Below are positions 1 through 8,840 of a stretch of 64,000 bases of DNA, piece after piece. How positions within the stretch are numbered: position 1 is the first letter of the stretch; every line of letters begins with the position of its first letter. Source of the DNA: Patulibacter americanus DSM 16676 (GTDB lineage: Bacteria; Actinomycetota; Thermoleophilia; Solirubrobacterales; Solirubrobacteraceae); contig NZ_ATUD01000005.1 of assembly GCF_000420025.1 (NCBI RefSeq), positions 1-64,000 of the forward strand. The letters run 5' to 3'. A program made the position numbers and the translations under genes. Below the pieces are notes generated by a model that was given only the letters and a program-made list of their open reading frames with translations, made no database searches and was not told the DNA's origin.

Positions 1-65
1 GACAACCACCTTCGCCCGCGGTGCGCGTCCTGGCTAGCCGGAATCGGACGGCGCGTCCGGGGAAC

Positions 66-282
66 GGGTCCGGGCCCCGCCCCGAGCGTCTCGGGCCGGG
101 GCGCGGGGGACGACGGCAGGGCTCGGGGCACCCGGAGGGGTCCGGGCCCCGCCCCGAGCGTCTCGGCCGGGGCGCGGGGGACGACGGCAGGGCTCGGGGC
201 ACCCGGAGGGGTCCGGGCCCCGCCCCGAGCGTCTCGGGCCGGGGCGCGTGGGACATCGACCGGGCTCGGCGCACCCGGTGGG
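66..282. repeat. Tandem ~70-nt hairpin-forming intergenic repeat, three copies
   Basis: Units start near 66, 138 and 208, giving spacings of 72 and 70 nt; the third copy diverges after about 245. Each unit holds an inverted repeat of the form GCCCCG-CC-CCGAG-CGT-CTCGG-GC-CGGGGC and ends in a GCTCGGGGCACCCGG-like block. A clearly related pair of 74-nt units lies at 19467-19614. This fills the stretch before trpS, where no convincing gene is seen on either strand. Confidence 0.8.
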
Positions 283-307
283 GCCGTCGCGCCCGCGTCC
301 CCACGGG

Positions 308-313
308 TACTCT
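308..313 (+). promoter_or_regulatory. TAnnnT -10 element of trpS (leaderless-type)
   Basis: TACTCT lies 8 nt before the GTG start of trpS. No Shine-Dalgarno sequence is present, so transcription may begin at or next to the start codon. Confidence 0.5.
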
Positions 314-321
314 CGACCGTC

Positions 322-1368
322 GTGCGCGTCTATTCCGGCATCCAGCCCACCGGTCGCAAGCACCTGGGCAACTACCTCGGCGCGATCCGCCACTACGTCA
401 CCGGGCAGGAGGAGGCCCAGGCGGCGGGGGACGAGTCGATCTTCTGCGTCGTCGACCTCCACGCCACGACGGTCGCCTACGACCCCGCGGAGCTCCGCGA
501 CCGGACGTACGACACGATCGCGCTGCTGATGGCCGCGGGCATCGACCCCGAGCGGTCGGTGCTCTACCGCCAGGGCGACGTGCCCGAGGTCCCCGAGCTG
601 ATGTGGCTCCTGACCGCGGTCACGGCCCACGGCGACCTCAACCGCATGCACCAGTTCAAGGAGAAGTCGGGCCAGCAGCGGGACCTCGTCTCCGCCGGGC
701 TGTTCCTCTACCCGGTGCTCATGGCCGCCGACGTGCTCGCGTTCCGCGCCGATCGGATCCCCGTCGGCGACGACCAGCGCCAGCACGTCGAGCTCATGCG
801 CGACATCGCGCTGCGGTTCAACGCCCGCTTCGGCGGCGGCGACCCGCAGGACCCGAGCAAGCCCGGCGAGCAGATCCTGACCGTGCCGGAGGGCACCTAC
901 CCGACGGTCGCGGCGCGGATCATGGACCTGCAGGCCCCCGAGAAGAAGATGTCGACGTCGTCGGGCTCCGTCGAGGGCACGCTGTACCTGCTCGACGACC
1001 CGAAGGCCGCGGAGAAGAAGCTCAAGCGCGCCGTCACGGACTCCGAGGACCCGCCCGTCATCCGCCGCGGCCCGGACAAGGCCGGGGTGTCGAACCTCAT
1101 CGACATCCTCGCCGCCACCACGGACCGCACCCCGGACGAGGTCGAGGCCTCGCTCGTCGACGCCCGCGGCTACGGAGACCTGAAGAAGGCGGCCGCCGAC
1201 GCCGTCACGACGATGCTCGCCCCGATCCAGGAGCGCTACCGCGCCCTGCGTGAGGACGAGGCCGCGATCGAGGACGCCCTGGCGACCGGCGCCGAGAAGG
1301 CGCGCGCCATCGCCCGCCCGGTGCTCGCCGACGTGCGCGAGGCGATGGGCGTGGGCCCGCGGCGCTGA
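322..1368 (+). CDS. trpS: Tryptophanyl-tRNA synthetase
   Basis: Cytoplasmic class I aminoacyl-tRNA synthetase that charges tRNA-Trp. The 348-aa product has the usual bacterial TrpRS length. The N-terminus reads VYSGIQPTGRKHLGNYLG, which carries the HIGH-equivalent (HLGN), and KKMSTSSGS near residue 215 is the KMSKS loop. The GTG at 322 puts the Rossmann strand VYSGIQPTG directly at the N-terminus as in the family; a longer reading would run into the upstream hairpin repeat. scpA follows after about 40 nt with its own TAnnnT element. No T-box or leader peptide is visible. Confidence 0.97.
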   Translation: MRVYSGIQPTGRKHLGNYLGAIRHYVTGQEEAQAAGDESIFCVVDLHATTVAYDPAELRDRTYDTIALLMAAGIDPERSVLYRQGDVPEVPELMWLLTAVTAHGDLNRMHQFKEKSGQQRDLVSAGLFLYPVLMAADVLAFRADRIPVGDDQRQHVELMRDIALRFNARFGGGDPQDPSKPGEQILTVPEGTYPTVAARIMDLQAPEKKMSTSSGSVEGTLYLLDDPKAAEKKLKRAVTDSEDPPVIRRGPDKAGVSNLIDILAATTDRTPDEVEASLVDARGYGDLKKAAADAVTTMLAPIQERYRALREDEAAIEDALATGAEKARAIARPVLADVREAMGVGPRR

Positions 1369-1394
1369 CCGGCCGCGACGACCGGGTCGGGCGC

Positions 1395-1400
1395 TAGCGT
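1395..1400 (+). promoter_or_regulatory. TAnnnT -10 element of scpA (leaderless-type)
   Basis: TAGCGT sits 7 nt before the GTG of scpA, in the short gap after trpS, with no purine-rich ribosome binding site in between. Confidence 0.5.
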
Positions 1401-1407
1401 TCGACGG

Positions 1408-2193
1408 GTGCGTGCGACCGCCTACGTCGCGGGGCTCGAGCTCGACCTGGAGGTCTTCAGCGGGCCCTTCGACCTGCTGCTGACCCTGATCCTGAAGGAG
1501 GAGGTCGACCTGCTCGAGGTCGATCTCGCCGACGTCGTCCTGACGTATCTCGACCACCTCGAGGCGCGGGGCGAGCTCGACCTCGAGGTGGCCACGGAGT
1601 TCCTCGTCCTCATCGCGTCGCTGCTCGAGCTGAAGTCCCGGCTCCTGCTGCCGCGCGAGGACGAGGACGAGCTGGGCGACCTGCAGCCCGAGGAGGCCGC
1701 GGAGGAGCTCATGGAGCGCATGCTCCAGGCCCGCCGCTACCGCCACGCCGCCGAGCACCTGACGGACCGCCTGGGGCGCGAGGACGGCAAGCGCTTCCGC
1801 TCCGCGCCGCTTCCGAGGCACCTGCGGCGCTTCACGGAGGCCGACGCCGTCGCCGTGCACAGCGCCGCCCGCCTGGGCAAGGCCATCGGTGGACTGCTGC
1901 GGATGCCGCCCCGGGTCGACCTGCACCACGTGACCCTGCAGCGCGTGAGCCTGGCCGAGCGCCTCGCGCACGTGCGCTCCCTGCTGCGCCGCGGCAGCTT
2001 CACGTTCTCCGAGGCCGTGGGCGACGCCGACCGGACCACGGTGGCCGTCACCCTGTGGGCGCTGCTCGAGCTCTACAAGCAGGGGGAGGCGGACTGGACG
2101 CAGGACGAGCCGTTCGCCGAGATCCACGTGGCGGGCGTCGCCGCCGGCGCTCCCCGCTGGTCGGCGCGCGGCGACGTGGAGGCCGTCGCGTGA
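1408..2193 (+). CDS. scpA: Segregation and condensation protein A
   Basis: Kleisin subunit of the SMC-ScpAB condensin, which bridges SMC heads during chromosome segregation. The 261-aa protein begins with the ScpA pattern of a beta strand followed by FSGPFDLLLTLI (about residues 16-27), then VDLLEVDLADVVLTYLDHLE and EFLVLIASLLELKSRLLLPR. The C-terminal winged-helix part (FTFSEAV about residue 195, then VAVTLWALLELYKQG) is present. It overlaps scpB by GTGA, so the two are translationally coupled. Start GTG 1408 is supported by the TAnnnT element and the family N-terminus. Confidence 0.95.
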   Translation: MRATAYVAGLELDLEVFSGPFDLLLTLILKEEVDLLEVDLADVVLTYLDHLEARGELDLEVATEFLVLIASLLELKSRLLLPREDEDELGDLQPEEAAEELMERMLQARRYRHAAEHLTDRLGREDGKRFRSAPLPRHLRRFTEADAVAVHSAARLGKAIGGLLRMPPRVDLHHVTLQRVSLAERLAHVRSLLRRGSFTFSEAVGDADRTTVAVTLWALLELYKQGEADWTQDEPFAEIHVAGVAAGAPRWSARGDVEAVA

Positions 2194-3011
2194 GCGGCCC
2201 GGAGCCGTTCGACGTCGACGGCACCGCCGACGAGCTGCCGGGACCGGACGTCCCCGGACCCGACGTCCCGGACCCCGACGCCCCGCTGCCGCCGGAGCAG
2301 TCGGGTCTGGCGTCCATGATCGAGTCGCTCCTGTTCCTCTCCTCGGAGCCCGTGCGTCTCGACGCCCTGGCGATCGCGTGCGACACGGGTCCGGAGGAGG
2401 TCGCCGCCGCGCTCCGCGAGCTGCGCCGCGTCTTCGCCCCGGGCCGCCGCGGGCTCCTGCTGCGCGAGGTCGGCGGCGGGTTCCTCCTGTCCTCCGCGCC
2501 CGAGACCGAGCCGGCGGCGCGTCGGCTGCTGACCGCGCCGCGCACCCCGCCGCTCACGCCGGCCCAGGCGGAGACGCTGGCGATCGTCGCGTACCTTCAG
2601 CCCGTGAGCCGACCGGAGATCACGCGGATCCGCGGCGTCGCGGCCGACTCGGCCTGCGCCACGCTGGTGGAGCGCGGCATGATCGAGGAGGCCGGGCGCT
2701 CGCAGTTCGGGGCGGTGCTCTACCGCACGACCGGGCTGTTCCTCAAGCTCTTCGGCCTCGACGGCCTGGGCGACCTGCCCGACACCGCGGCGTGGGATCC
2801 GACGCCGGAGGAGACGGCGACGCTCCGGGAGCGCCTGATGATCGCCGGCGACGCGCGCTCGGGCGCCGACGCCACCGCGGGCGACGATCCCGCCGCCCGG
2901 CCCGCGTTCGACCTCTCCGGGGCCGGCATGGTCGAGGGCGGCGATCCGCGTGACGCCGCACCGGATCGGTCGGCGGACGGCCCGGGCGACGCCCGGCCGT
3001 CCGAGGACTGA
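2190..3011 (+). CDS. scpB: Segregation and condensation protein B
   Basis: Winged-helix (KITE) subunit that dimerises and binds ScpA in the SMC complex. The 273-aa product starts at a GTG overlapping the scpA stop. Residues 1-35 form an acidic, Pro/Asp-rich extension with PGPDVPGPDVPDPD repeats. The conserved region begins at LASMIESLLFLSSEPV and continues through PLTPAQAETLAIVAYLQPVS, ITRIRGVAADSACATLVERG and YRTTGLFLKLFGL. A poorly conserved 50-residue acidic tail follows. A longer reading from 2055 would overlap scpA by more than 130 nt and is not needed. Confidence 0.94.
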   Translation: MSGPEPFDVDGTADELPGPDVPGPDVPDPDAPLPPEQSGLASMIESLLFLSSEPVRLDALAIACDTGPEEVAAALRELRRVFAPGRRGLLLREVGGGFLLSSAPETEPAARRLLTAPRTPPLTPAQAETLAIVAYLQPVSRPEITRIRGVAADSACATLVERGMIEEAGRSQFGAVLYRTTGLFLKLFGLDGLGDLPDTAAWDPTPEETATLRERLMIAGDARSGADATAGDDPAARPAFDLSGAGMVEGGDPRDAAPDRSADGPGDARPSED

Positions 3012-3022
3012 TATCCCGTGCG

Positions 3023-4639
3023 GTGATGCCGCCCCGCCATCTCTTCGTCACGCGTGGCGACCTCACCGCGCTGCACTGCGACGCGTGGGTGCTGCCCACG
3101 GACCGGGAGGGCAACGTCACCGCCCCGTGGGTGCCGGCGCTCGAGGCGATGGGCCGGGGGCGCGCCGACGCCTACGGCGGACGGCTGGACGAGGCGGCCC
3201 GCGAGGACCTGCGCCGCGACGGCGCCACCGTCCTGCGGCGACCGTCGAGCACGGAGCCGGGGGTCGTGGCCTGCGACACCGCCGTGGCGCACGGCGACGT
3301 CGCCGCCTGCGCGGCCGCGGCGTCGACGGCGATCGCCCGGCTCGACGAGCTCGTGCGGTCGGCCGAGACCCACCCCACGGCCGTCATCGAGCAGCCGCGT
3401 GCGCGCCCGCTCGTGGCGCTGCCGACCGTCGGGGTGGGGGCGGGTGGCGGTCGTGACGTCCGCGGCGCGGTGCTCGCGGGCCAGATCGACGCCGCGTGGA
3501 CGGCGCTGGCGGACGCGCCGGACGGCCCCGACGTCGTGCTCGTCTGCTTCGACCGCGGCCACTACGCCGCCGCGCAGCGCGCCCGCCGGGCCGCCGGCCT
3601 CGGCGGCCGGCTCCCCGCCCTGATCGGCGAGGAGCTCGACGGCCGGGTCCGCGCGCTGGCCCAGCACGCGCGCAACGGGCGGCTCGTGCCGTTCGTGGGC
3701 GCCGGCGTCAGCATGGGCGCCGGCCTGCCCTCGTGGGTCGGGCTGCTCGACGAGCTGATCGCCGAGGCCGGGATGGAGGCCGACCGCGCCGCGCTGGACC
3801 GCATCGACCTGCGGGACCGCGCGGCGCTGATCCAGAGCCGCCTGGGTGTGGGCGAGCTCGACCGCATCCTGCTCGAGCGGCTCACCGCGGCGTCGCACGT
3901 GGCGCTCCAGCACCAGCTGCTCGCGTCGCTCCCGGTGATGGAGGCCGCGACGACGAACTGGGACGACCTCTTCGAGCGCGCGTGGCGGGACGCGGGGGCG
4001 GGGCGCATCGCCCAGCTGCCCGAGGACGGCCAGGCCGGCGCGGACCACTGGATCGTCAAGCTGCACGGCACCGTCCGTGACGGCCGCCTGCACAACGTCG
4101 TCCTGACCCGCGACGACTACCTCCGGTTCGGAGCCGAGCGCAACGCGCTGGCCGGCGTCGTCCAGGCGCTGCTGCTCACCCGCCACATGCTCTTCGTCGG
4201 CTTCGGCCTGAGCGACGAGACGTTCCACCGCATCGCGCACGACGTGCGTCAGGTGCTCGACACCACCGCCCAGATGCGGGAGCGCGACGGCGCGTACGCC
4301 ACGAGCCTCTCGCCGTCGCGGCACGCGGTCACCGCCGAGCTCTGGAAGGGCCAGCTCGACGTCGTCTCCACGCGCATGCCGGAGGACGGCGCCGGCCGGG
4401 CGGGCACCGCACCCGCCGCCCGCCGGCTCGAGGTCGCGCTCGACGCCCTCGGGATGCTCGCCGTCGACCCGCTCGGCCACCTGCTGGACCCGTCCTTCGA
4501 CGGCGCCCTCACCCAGGACGAGCGGCTGCTCGCGGAGACGCTGCGCCGCTTCGCCCGCGACGCCGACCCGTTGCTCGAGGGCGCCGGCGCGACCGGCAGG
4601 GCGATCGGGCGCTGGCTCGAGCGGATGCGCGGCAGCTGA
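3023..4639 (+). CDS. SIR2-like domain protein with macro-like N-terminal domain
   Basis: A 538-aa protein (GTG 3023; an ATG at 3026 is equally possible). Residues about 220-430 form a SIR2-type fold: VGAGVS (225-230) in the NAD-binding loop, TTNWDD (310-315, candidate catalytic Asn312), KLHG (346-349, His348), LTRDDYLRF (361-369) and GFGLSD (393-398). In related SIR2 proteins these residues support NAD hydrolysis rather than deacetylation. Residues 1-205 resemble a macro or ADP-ribose-binding-like domain: an early 'DAWVLPTD' strand, then RPLVALPTVGVGAGGGRD and VVLVCFDRGHY. That domain call is inference. It lies 11 nt after scpB in the same direction but is not a known ScpAB partner. NAD-depleting phage defence is possible and unproven. 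Confidence 0.72.
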   Translation: MMPPRHLFVTRGDLTALHCDAWVLPTDREGNVTAPWVPALEAMGRGRADAYGGRLDEAAREDLRRDGATVLRRPSSTEPGVVACDTAVAHGDVAACAAAASTAIARLDELVRSAETHPTAVIEQPRARPLVALPTVGVGAGGGRDVRGAVLAGQIDAAWTALADAPDGPDVVLVCFDRGHYAAAQRARRAAGLGGRLPALIGEELDGRVRALAQHARNGRLVPFVGAGVSMGAGLPSWVGLLDELIAEAGMEADRAALDRIDLRDRAALIQSRLGVGELDRILLERLTAASHVALQHQLLASLPVMEAATTNWDDLFERAWRDAGAGRIAQLPEDGQAGADHWIVKLHGTVRDGRLHNVVLTRDDYLRFGAERNALAGVVQALLLTRHMLFVGFGLSDETFHRIAHDVRQVLDTTAQMRERDGAYATSLSPSRHAVTAELWKGQLDVVSTRMPEDGAGRAGTAPAARRLEVALDALGMLAVDPLGHLLDPSFDGALTQDERLLAETLRRFARDADPLLEGAGATGRAIGRWLERMRGS

Positions 4640-4670
4640 GCCCCGGGCCCCGGCCGGACCGCCCCGCCGC

Positions 4671-4970
4671 TCAGGTCACGAGCGCGGCGAGCAGCCAGCC
4701 CGCCGCCGCGGCCCCGATGAGCGCGGCGACTCGCAGGGCGAGCGGCCACGCCGACCACGGGGTCCGCATCCCCGGGGCGTCGCCCGCGCGACCGGGGTCC
4801 CGCGGACCGCGCCGGTCGCGCCGGCGGTCCTTCAGCCGCAGCACGAACCCCAGCACGATGGGCGAGAGGGCGAGCACGACGAAGACCCCGATCGCCAACG
4901 TCGTCGAGACGCCCTCGCCGCTTCCGAACGACAGCCCCAGCGGGACGAGGGCGGCTGCCGTGGGGCTCAC
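4671..4970 (-). CDS. Small two-helix membrane protein, unknown function
   Basis: A 99-aa product from GTG 4970. Two hydrophobic segments (about residues 21-44 and 77-97) flank a strongly basic, Arg/Asp-rich linker beginning LKDRRRDRRG and ending at GMRTPWSAW. A TAnnnT element (TAGGCT) lies 7 nt before the start, which supports this start against longer readings. The gene converges on the SIR2 gene and diverges from the sulfate operon. I recognise no family. Confidence 0.6.
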   Translation of the reverse strand: MSPTAAALVPLGLSFGSGEGVSTTLAIGVFVVLALSPIVLGFVLRLKDRRRDRRGPRDPGRAGDAPGMRTPWSAWPLALRVAALIGAAAAGWLLAALVT

Positions 4971-4977
4971 GGGCCGC

Positions 4978-4983
4978 AGCCTA
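4978..4983 (-). promoter_or_regulatory. TAnnnT -10 element of the small membrane protein gene
   Basis: On the minus strand TAGGCT precedes the GTG start at 4970 by 7 nt, without a Shine-Dalgarno sequence. Confidence 0.45.
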
Positions 4984-5076
4984 TGGCGTCCGGCGGCGGA
5001 CTCGCCCGAACGACGGCGCCTCGGTCCGGTGCGCCGCGCGGGGTCTGCGGGGGCACTCGGGTCTCGGCTTGGTCCT

Positions 5077-5122
5077 ATTCCTGATCGGCCTTGTGGAATT
5101 CCGTCGAGGCATTCCCTAATAT
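5077..5122 (+). promoter_or_regulatory. Candidate promoter/operator of the sulfate transport operon
   Basis: The only AT-richer patch between the divergent genes. ATTCC (5077-5081) and GGAAT (5095-5099) form an inverted repeat with a 13-nt spacer, and GGAATTCC (5095-5102) is itself a palindrome. TAATAT (5117-5122) is the best -10 hexamer. Further GCATTC-type boxes lie at 5109-5114 and 5139-5144. A cysteine or sulfur-responsive repressor site is plausible, but the regulator is not identifiable from this window. The rest of 4971-5186 shows nothing else recognisable. Confidence 0.4.
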
Positions 5123-5186
5123 GCCGAATCTCGATCAGGCATTCGCCGCGACCGGGCTTCCGAGCCCTCTTCCAAGGCAGCAGACC

Positions 5187-6224
5187 ATGCGCATACCTCC
5201 CCGACTCCTCGCGCCGACGGCGCTCCTGGCGACCGCGGTCCTCGCCGGCTGCGGCGGCGCGAGCGACAGCGTGGGCGGCGACGAGGTCGCGGCGAGCGAC
5301 GGGAGCGGCGCGAAGCTCTCCCTCGTGGCCTACGCGGTGCCGAAGGTCGGCTTCGACAAGCAGGTCCCGGCGTTCCAGGGGACCGAGGCCGGCAAGGGCG
5401 TCACGTTCGCGCAGTCCTACGGCGCCTCGGGCGACCAGAGCCGCGCGGTCGAGCAGGGCCAGCCCGCCGACCTCGTGAACTTCTCGCTCGAGCCCGACGT
5501 CACGCGGCTCGTCGACTCCGGCCAGGTCGACCCCTCCTGGAACGAGAACGCCCACAAGGGGATCGTCTCGAGCTCCGTCGTCACGATCGTCGTCCGCAGG
5601 GGCAACCCGAAGGGCATCCGGGACTGGGACGACCTGCTGAAGCCCGGGGTCGAGGTCGTGACGCCGAACGTCTTCAGCTCGGGCTCGGCGAAGTGGAACC
5701 TGCTCGCCCCGTACGCCGACAAGAGCGACGGCGGGAAGGACAAGGCGGCGGGCCTGCAGTACGTCGGCGACCTGCTGAAGAACATCAAGACGCAGCCGAA
5801 GTCCGGCCGCGAGGCGACGCAGACGTTCCTCCAGGGGAAGGCCGACGCGCTGCTCTCCTACGAGAACGAGGCGCTGAACATCGAGGGGCAGGGCGAGGAC
5901 GTCCAGCACGTCACGCCGCCGAAGACCCTGCGGATCGAGAACCCGTTCGCGATCCTGAAGACGTCGGAGCACCCGAAGGAGGCCAAGGCGTTCTCGGACT
6001 TCCTGTTCTCCGCCGAAGGCCAGCGGATCTGGGGCGAGGCCGGGTTCCGCCCCGTCGACCCCGAGGTCGCGAAGGAGTTCGCCGACAAGTACCCCGCGCC
6101 CGAGCGCCTCTTCACGGTCGCCGAGCTCGGCGGCTGGAAGGCGCTGAACGCGACGTTGTTCGAGCCCGACACGGGCGAGATCGCCAAGCTCTACGAGGCC
6201 TCGGGTGCCGCGACCGGCGACTGA
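5187..6224 (+). CDS. Sulfate/thiosulfate ABC transporter substrate-binding lipoprotein
   Basis: Extracytoplasmic receptor that delivers sulfate to the CysTWA importer. The 345-aa protein starts MRIPPRLLAPTALLATAVLAGC, a lipoprotein signal with lipobox LAGC (Cys22), so it is probably lipid-anchored outside the membrane. The mature part has the SBP_bac_11/Sbp pattern: VAYAVPK, then GASGDQSRAV, FSLEPDVTRLVDSGQV, and VVTPNVFSSGSAKWNLLAPY, followed by SAEGQRIWGEAGFRPVDP. Start ATG 5187 gives a proper signal peptide; upstream in-frame codons would add a non-hydrophobic leader. It overlaps cysT by 20 nt. Confidence 0.93.
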   Translation: MRIPPRLLAPTALLATAVLAGCGGASDSVGGDEVAASDGSGAKLSLVAYAVPKVGFDKQVPAFQGTEAGKGVTFAQSYGASGDQSRAVEQGQPADLVNFSLEPDVTRLVDSGQVDPSWNENAHKGIVSSSVVTIVVRRGNPKGIRDWDDLLKPGVEVVTPNVFSSGSAKWNLLAPYADKSDGGKDKAAGLQYVGDLLKNIKTQPKSGREATQTFLQGKADALLSYENEALNIEGQGEDVQHVTPPKTLRIENPFAILKTSEHPKEAKAFSDFLFSAEGQRIWGEAGFRPVDPEVAKEFADKYPAPERLFTVAELGGWKALNATLFEPDTGEIAKLYEASGAATGD

Positions 6225-7083
6225 CGCGGTCGGCGGCGCCGGCGGCCCCGGGCCGTCGCTGCCGCCCTCCGCACCCGTCGCGCGCCGCCGCTCGCGGCGC
6301 GCCGTCGGTGGCGTCGGGCCCCTCGGGCTCGGCGTCGCCACGCTGTGGCTCAGCCTCATCGTCCTGCTGCCGCTGGCGGCCGTGCTCGTGTCCTCGCTCG
6401 AGGGTGGGCTCGCCGGATTCTGGGACGCGGTCTCCTCGCCTCCGGCCCAGCGGGCGCTGAAGCTGACGCTCACGGTCTCCGCGGTCGTCACGGTGATCAA
6501 CGCGGTCATGGGGACCCTGATCGCGTGGGTGCTCGTCCGCGACGAGTTCCGGGGCAAGGCCATCGTCAACGCGCTGATCGACCTGCCCTTCGCGTTGCCG
6601 ACGATCGTCGCGTCGATCGTGCTGCTCGCGCTCATCGGCGCCAACAGCCCGATCGGCCTCGACCTCGTCGCCACGCACTGGGCCATCGGCATCGCGCTGC
6701 TGTTCGTGACGCTGCCCTTCGTCGTGCGCAGCGTGCAGCCCGTGATGCTCGAGCTCGACCGCGACGCGGAGCAGGCCGCCGCCTCGCTGGGGGCGTCGAA
6801 CGCCACGATCTTCCGGCGCATCGTGCTGCCGGCGCTGGCGCCCGCGCTGATCTCGGGCGCCGGCCTGGCGTTCGCCCGGGCGGTGGGGGAGTACGGGTCG
6901 GTCGTCCTGGTCTCGGGCAACACGCCCCGCAACCAGGTGGCGTCCCAGTACATCGCGGACCGCATCGAGACCGACCAGCCCGCGGCCGCCGCCGCGATGT
7001 CGGTGACGCTGCTCCTCATCACCTTCGCCGTGCTGCTCGTGCTGCGCGTCGTGGCGCACCGGAGGACGAGCCGTGAAGGTTGA
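6205..7083 (+). CDS. cysT: Sulfate ABC transporter permease CysT
   Basis: One of two inner-membrane permease subunits of the sulfate/thiosulfate importer. The 292-aa protein has a 40-residue Pro/Ala/Arg-rich cytoplasmic N-terminus, then about six membrane segments. The ABC-permease EAA loop is visible as DRDAEQAAASLGASNATIFRRI, with the following LPALAPAL. The stretch AVGEYGSVVLVSGN is characteristic of CysT/CysU. GTG 6205 overlaps the binding-protein gene, and the 3' end overlaps cysW by 11 nt, so the four genes are read as one unit. Confidence 0.93.
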   Translation: MPRPATDAVGGAGGPGPSLPPSAPVARRRSRRAVGGVGPLGLGVATLWLSLIVLLPLAAVLVSSLEGGLAGFWDAVSSPPAQRALKLTLTVSAVVTVINAVMGTLIAWVLVRDEFRGKAIVNALIDLPFALPTIVASIVLLALIGANSPIGLDLVATHWAIGIALLFVTLPFVVRSVQPVMLELDRDAEQAAASLGASNATIFRRIVLPALAPALISGAGLAFARAVGEYGSVVLVSGNTPRNQVASQYIADRIETDQPAAAAAMSVTLLLITFAVLLVLRVVAHRRTSREG

Positions 7084-7876
7084 GCGCGCACCCCGGATCG
7101 CGCTGCGGACGGTCGCCCTGGCGTACCTCTTCGTCCTCCTGCTCGTCCCCGTCGGGCTGATCCTCTTCCGCACGTTCGAGAACGGCATCGGCGCGTTCTG
7201 GGACCAGGTCACGACGCCCGCGTCGATCTCGGCGATGGCGCTGACGCTCGAGATCGTCGCGATCGTCGTACCCCTCAACGTCGTCTTCGGCATCTTCGTC
7301 GCGCTGGCGCTCGTCCGCGGGAGGTTCCGCGGCCGCGGGTTCATGCAGGCGATCGTCGACCTGCCCTTCGCGGTCTCGCCCGTCATCGTCGGCGTCTCGC
7401 TCGTCCTGCTCTGGGGCGTCAACGGCTGGTTCGGCGGGCTCGCCGAGGTCGGCATCCGCGTGATCTTCTCGCTGCCCGGCATGGTGCTCGCCACGCTCTT
7501 CGTGACGCTCCCCTTCGTGGTGCGCGAGGTCGAGCCGGTGCTGCACGAGATCGGCGACGAGCAGGAGCAGGCCGCGGCCACGCTCGGCGCGAACGGGTGG
7601 CAGACGTTCTGGCGGATCACCCTCCCGTCCATCCGCTGGGGCCTGGCCTACGGCGTCGTCCTCACCGTCGCCCGCGCGCTCGGCGAGTTCGGCGCGGTCT
7701 CCGTCGTCTCCAACGGCGTCTCGGGCCAGTCCGAGACGCTCACCCTCCTCGTCGCCAACCGCTTCGAGGACCTCAATCTGTTCGGCAGCTACGCCGCCGC
7801 GACGGTGCTCATGGGCTTCGCGCTCGTGGCGCTCGTCCTCATGACCGTCTTCGAGCGCAGGAGCACACGCGCATGA
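7073..7876 (+). CDS. cysW: Sulfate ABC transporter permease CysW
   Basis: Second permease subunit, pairing with CysT. 267 aa, about six membrane segments. The EAA loop reads [20 protein letters not shown] followed by [33 protein letters not shown] is the CysW counterpart of the CysT motif. GTG 7073 lies inside the end of cysT, and the stop overlaps the cysA start as ATGA, which implies translational coupling and fixed subunit ratios. Confidence 0.93.
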   Translation: MKVERAPRIALRTVALAYLFVLLLVPVGLILFRTFENGIGAFWDQVTTPASISAMALTLEIVAIVVPLNVVFGIFVALALVRGRFRGRGFMQAIVDLPFAVSPVIVGVSLVLLWGVNGWFGGLAEVGIRVIFSLPGMVLATLFVTLPFVVREVEPVLHEIGDEQEQAAATLGANGWQTFWRITLPSIRWGLAYGVVLTVARALGEFGAVSVVSNGVSGQSETLTLLVANRFEDLNLFGSYAAATVLMGFALVALVLMTVFERRSTRA

Positions 7877-8823
7877 TCGCCGCCCACGGCATCCACAAGC
7901 ACTACGGGGACTTCCACGCGCTGCGGGACGTCTCCATCGAGATCCCCGACGGGTCGCTGACCGCCCTGCTGGGTCCCAGCGGCTCGGGCAAGTCGACGCT
8001 CCTGCGGGTGATCGCCGGGCTCGAGGCGCCCGACGAGGGCGTGATCGCGATCGCCGGCAACGACGTCACGCGCCTGGCGCCGCAGGGCCGGGGGATCGGG
8101 TTCGTCTTCCAGCACTACGCCGCGTTCAAGCACATGACGGTGCGCGACAACGTCGCGTTCGGCCTGAAGATCCGCAAGCGCCCGAAGGCGGAGATCGCGT
8201 CCCGCGTCGACGAGCTGCTCGAGATCGTCGGCCTCGCCGGCTACCAGGGGCGCTACCCGTCCCAGCTCTCCGGCGGCCAGCGCCAGCGGATGGCGCTCGC
8301 GCGCGCCCTGGCCGTCGAGCCGCGGGTGCTGCTCCTGGACGAGCCGTTCGGCGCGCTGGACGCGAAGGTCCGCGAGGACCTGCGCAAGTGGCTGCGCCGG
8401 CTGCACGACGAGGTCCACGTCACCACCGTCCTGGTCACCCACGACCAGGAGGAGGCGATGGACGTCGCCGACCGCATCGCCGTCATGAACGCCGGGCGTA
8501 TCGAGCAGGTCGGCGCACCCCGCGATCTCTACGACGCGCCGGCGACGGAGTTCGTCATGTCGTTCCTCGGACCCACGGCCACGCTCGGTGGGCGGCTCGT
8601 CCGCCCGCACGACCTCGTGCTCTCGCGGGGTCCGGCCGAGGACGCCGTCCCCGTCACCGTCGAGCGGGTCGTCCACCTCGGCTTCGAGGTCCGCGTGGAG
8701 CTGCGCGACGGCGACGACGCCCAGCTCTCCGCCCAGACGACCCGGGCCGAGGCCGCGGCGCTCGACGTCGAGGCGGGCCAGAGCCTCTTCGTGCGCGCGG
8801 AGCGGCCGGCCGTCGCGGCCTGA
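7873..8823 (+). CDS. cysA: Sulfate ABC transporter ATP-binding protein CysA
   Basis: Cytoplasmic ATPase that powers the importer. 316 aa. Walker [10 protein letters not shown] (about 36-44), Q-loop [13 protein letters not shown], signature [15 protein letters not shown], Walker [16 protein letters not shown] and H-loop LVTHDQEEA are all intact. The region from about residue 235 ([18 protein letters not shown]) is the short TOBE-like C-terminal domain usual for CysA. Start ATG 7873 overlaps the cysW stop. This is the last gene of the operon; a 10-bp hairpin follows at 8841. Confidence 0.95.
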   Translation: MIAAHGIHKHYGDFHALRDVSIEIPDGSLTALLGPSGSGKSTLLRVIAGLEAPDEGVIAIAGNDVTRLAPQGRGIGFVFQHYAAFKHMTVRDNVAFGLKIRKRPKAEIASRVDELLEIVGLAGYQGRYPSQLSGGQRQRMALARALAVEPRVLLLDEPFGALDAKVREDLRKWLRRLHDEVHVTTVLVTHDQEEAMDVADRIAVMNAGRIEQVGAPRDLYDAPATEFVMSFLGPTATLGGRLVRPHDLVLSRGPAEDAVPVTVERVVHLGFEVRVELRDGDDAQLSAQTTRAEAAALDVEAGQSLFVRAERPAVAA

Positions 8824-8840
8824 GGGCCGGCCAAGGGATG

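Noticed and set aside
283..321. T-box or tryptophan leader before trpS
   Set aside because: The space between the repeat and the start is too short, and no specifier or antiterminator structure is present. A leaderless promoter fits better.
1..330. Open frames running through the 66-282 repeats into trpS
   Set aside because: They translate the hairpin repeat into PGPAPSVSGRG-like low-complexity sequence and have no support beyond lack of stops.
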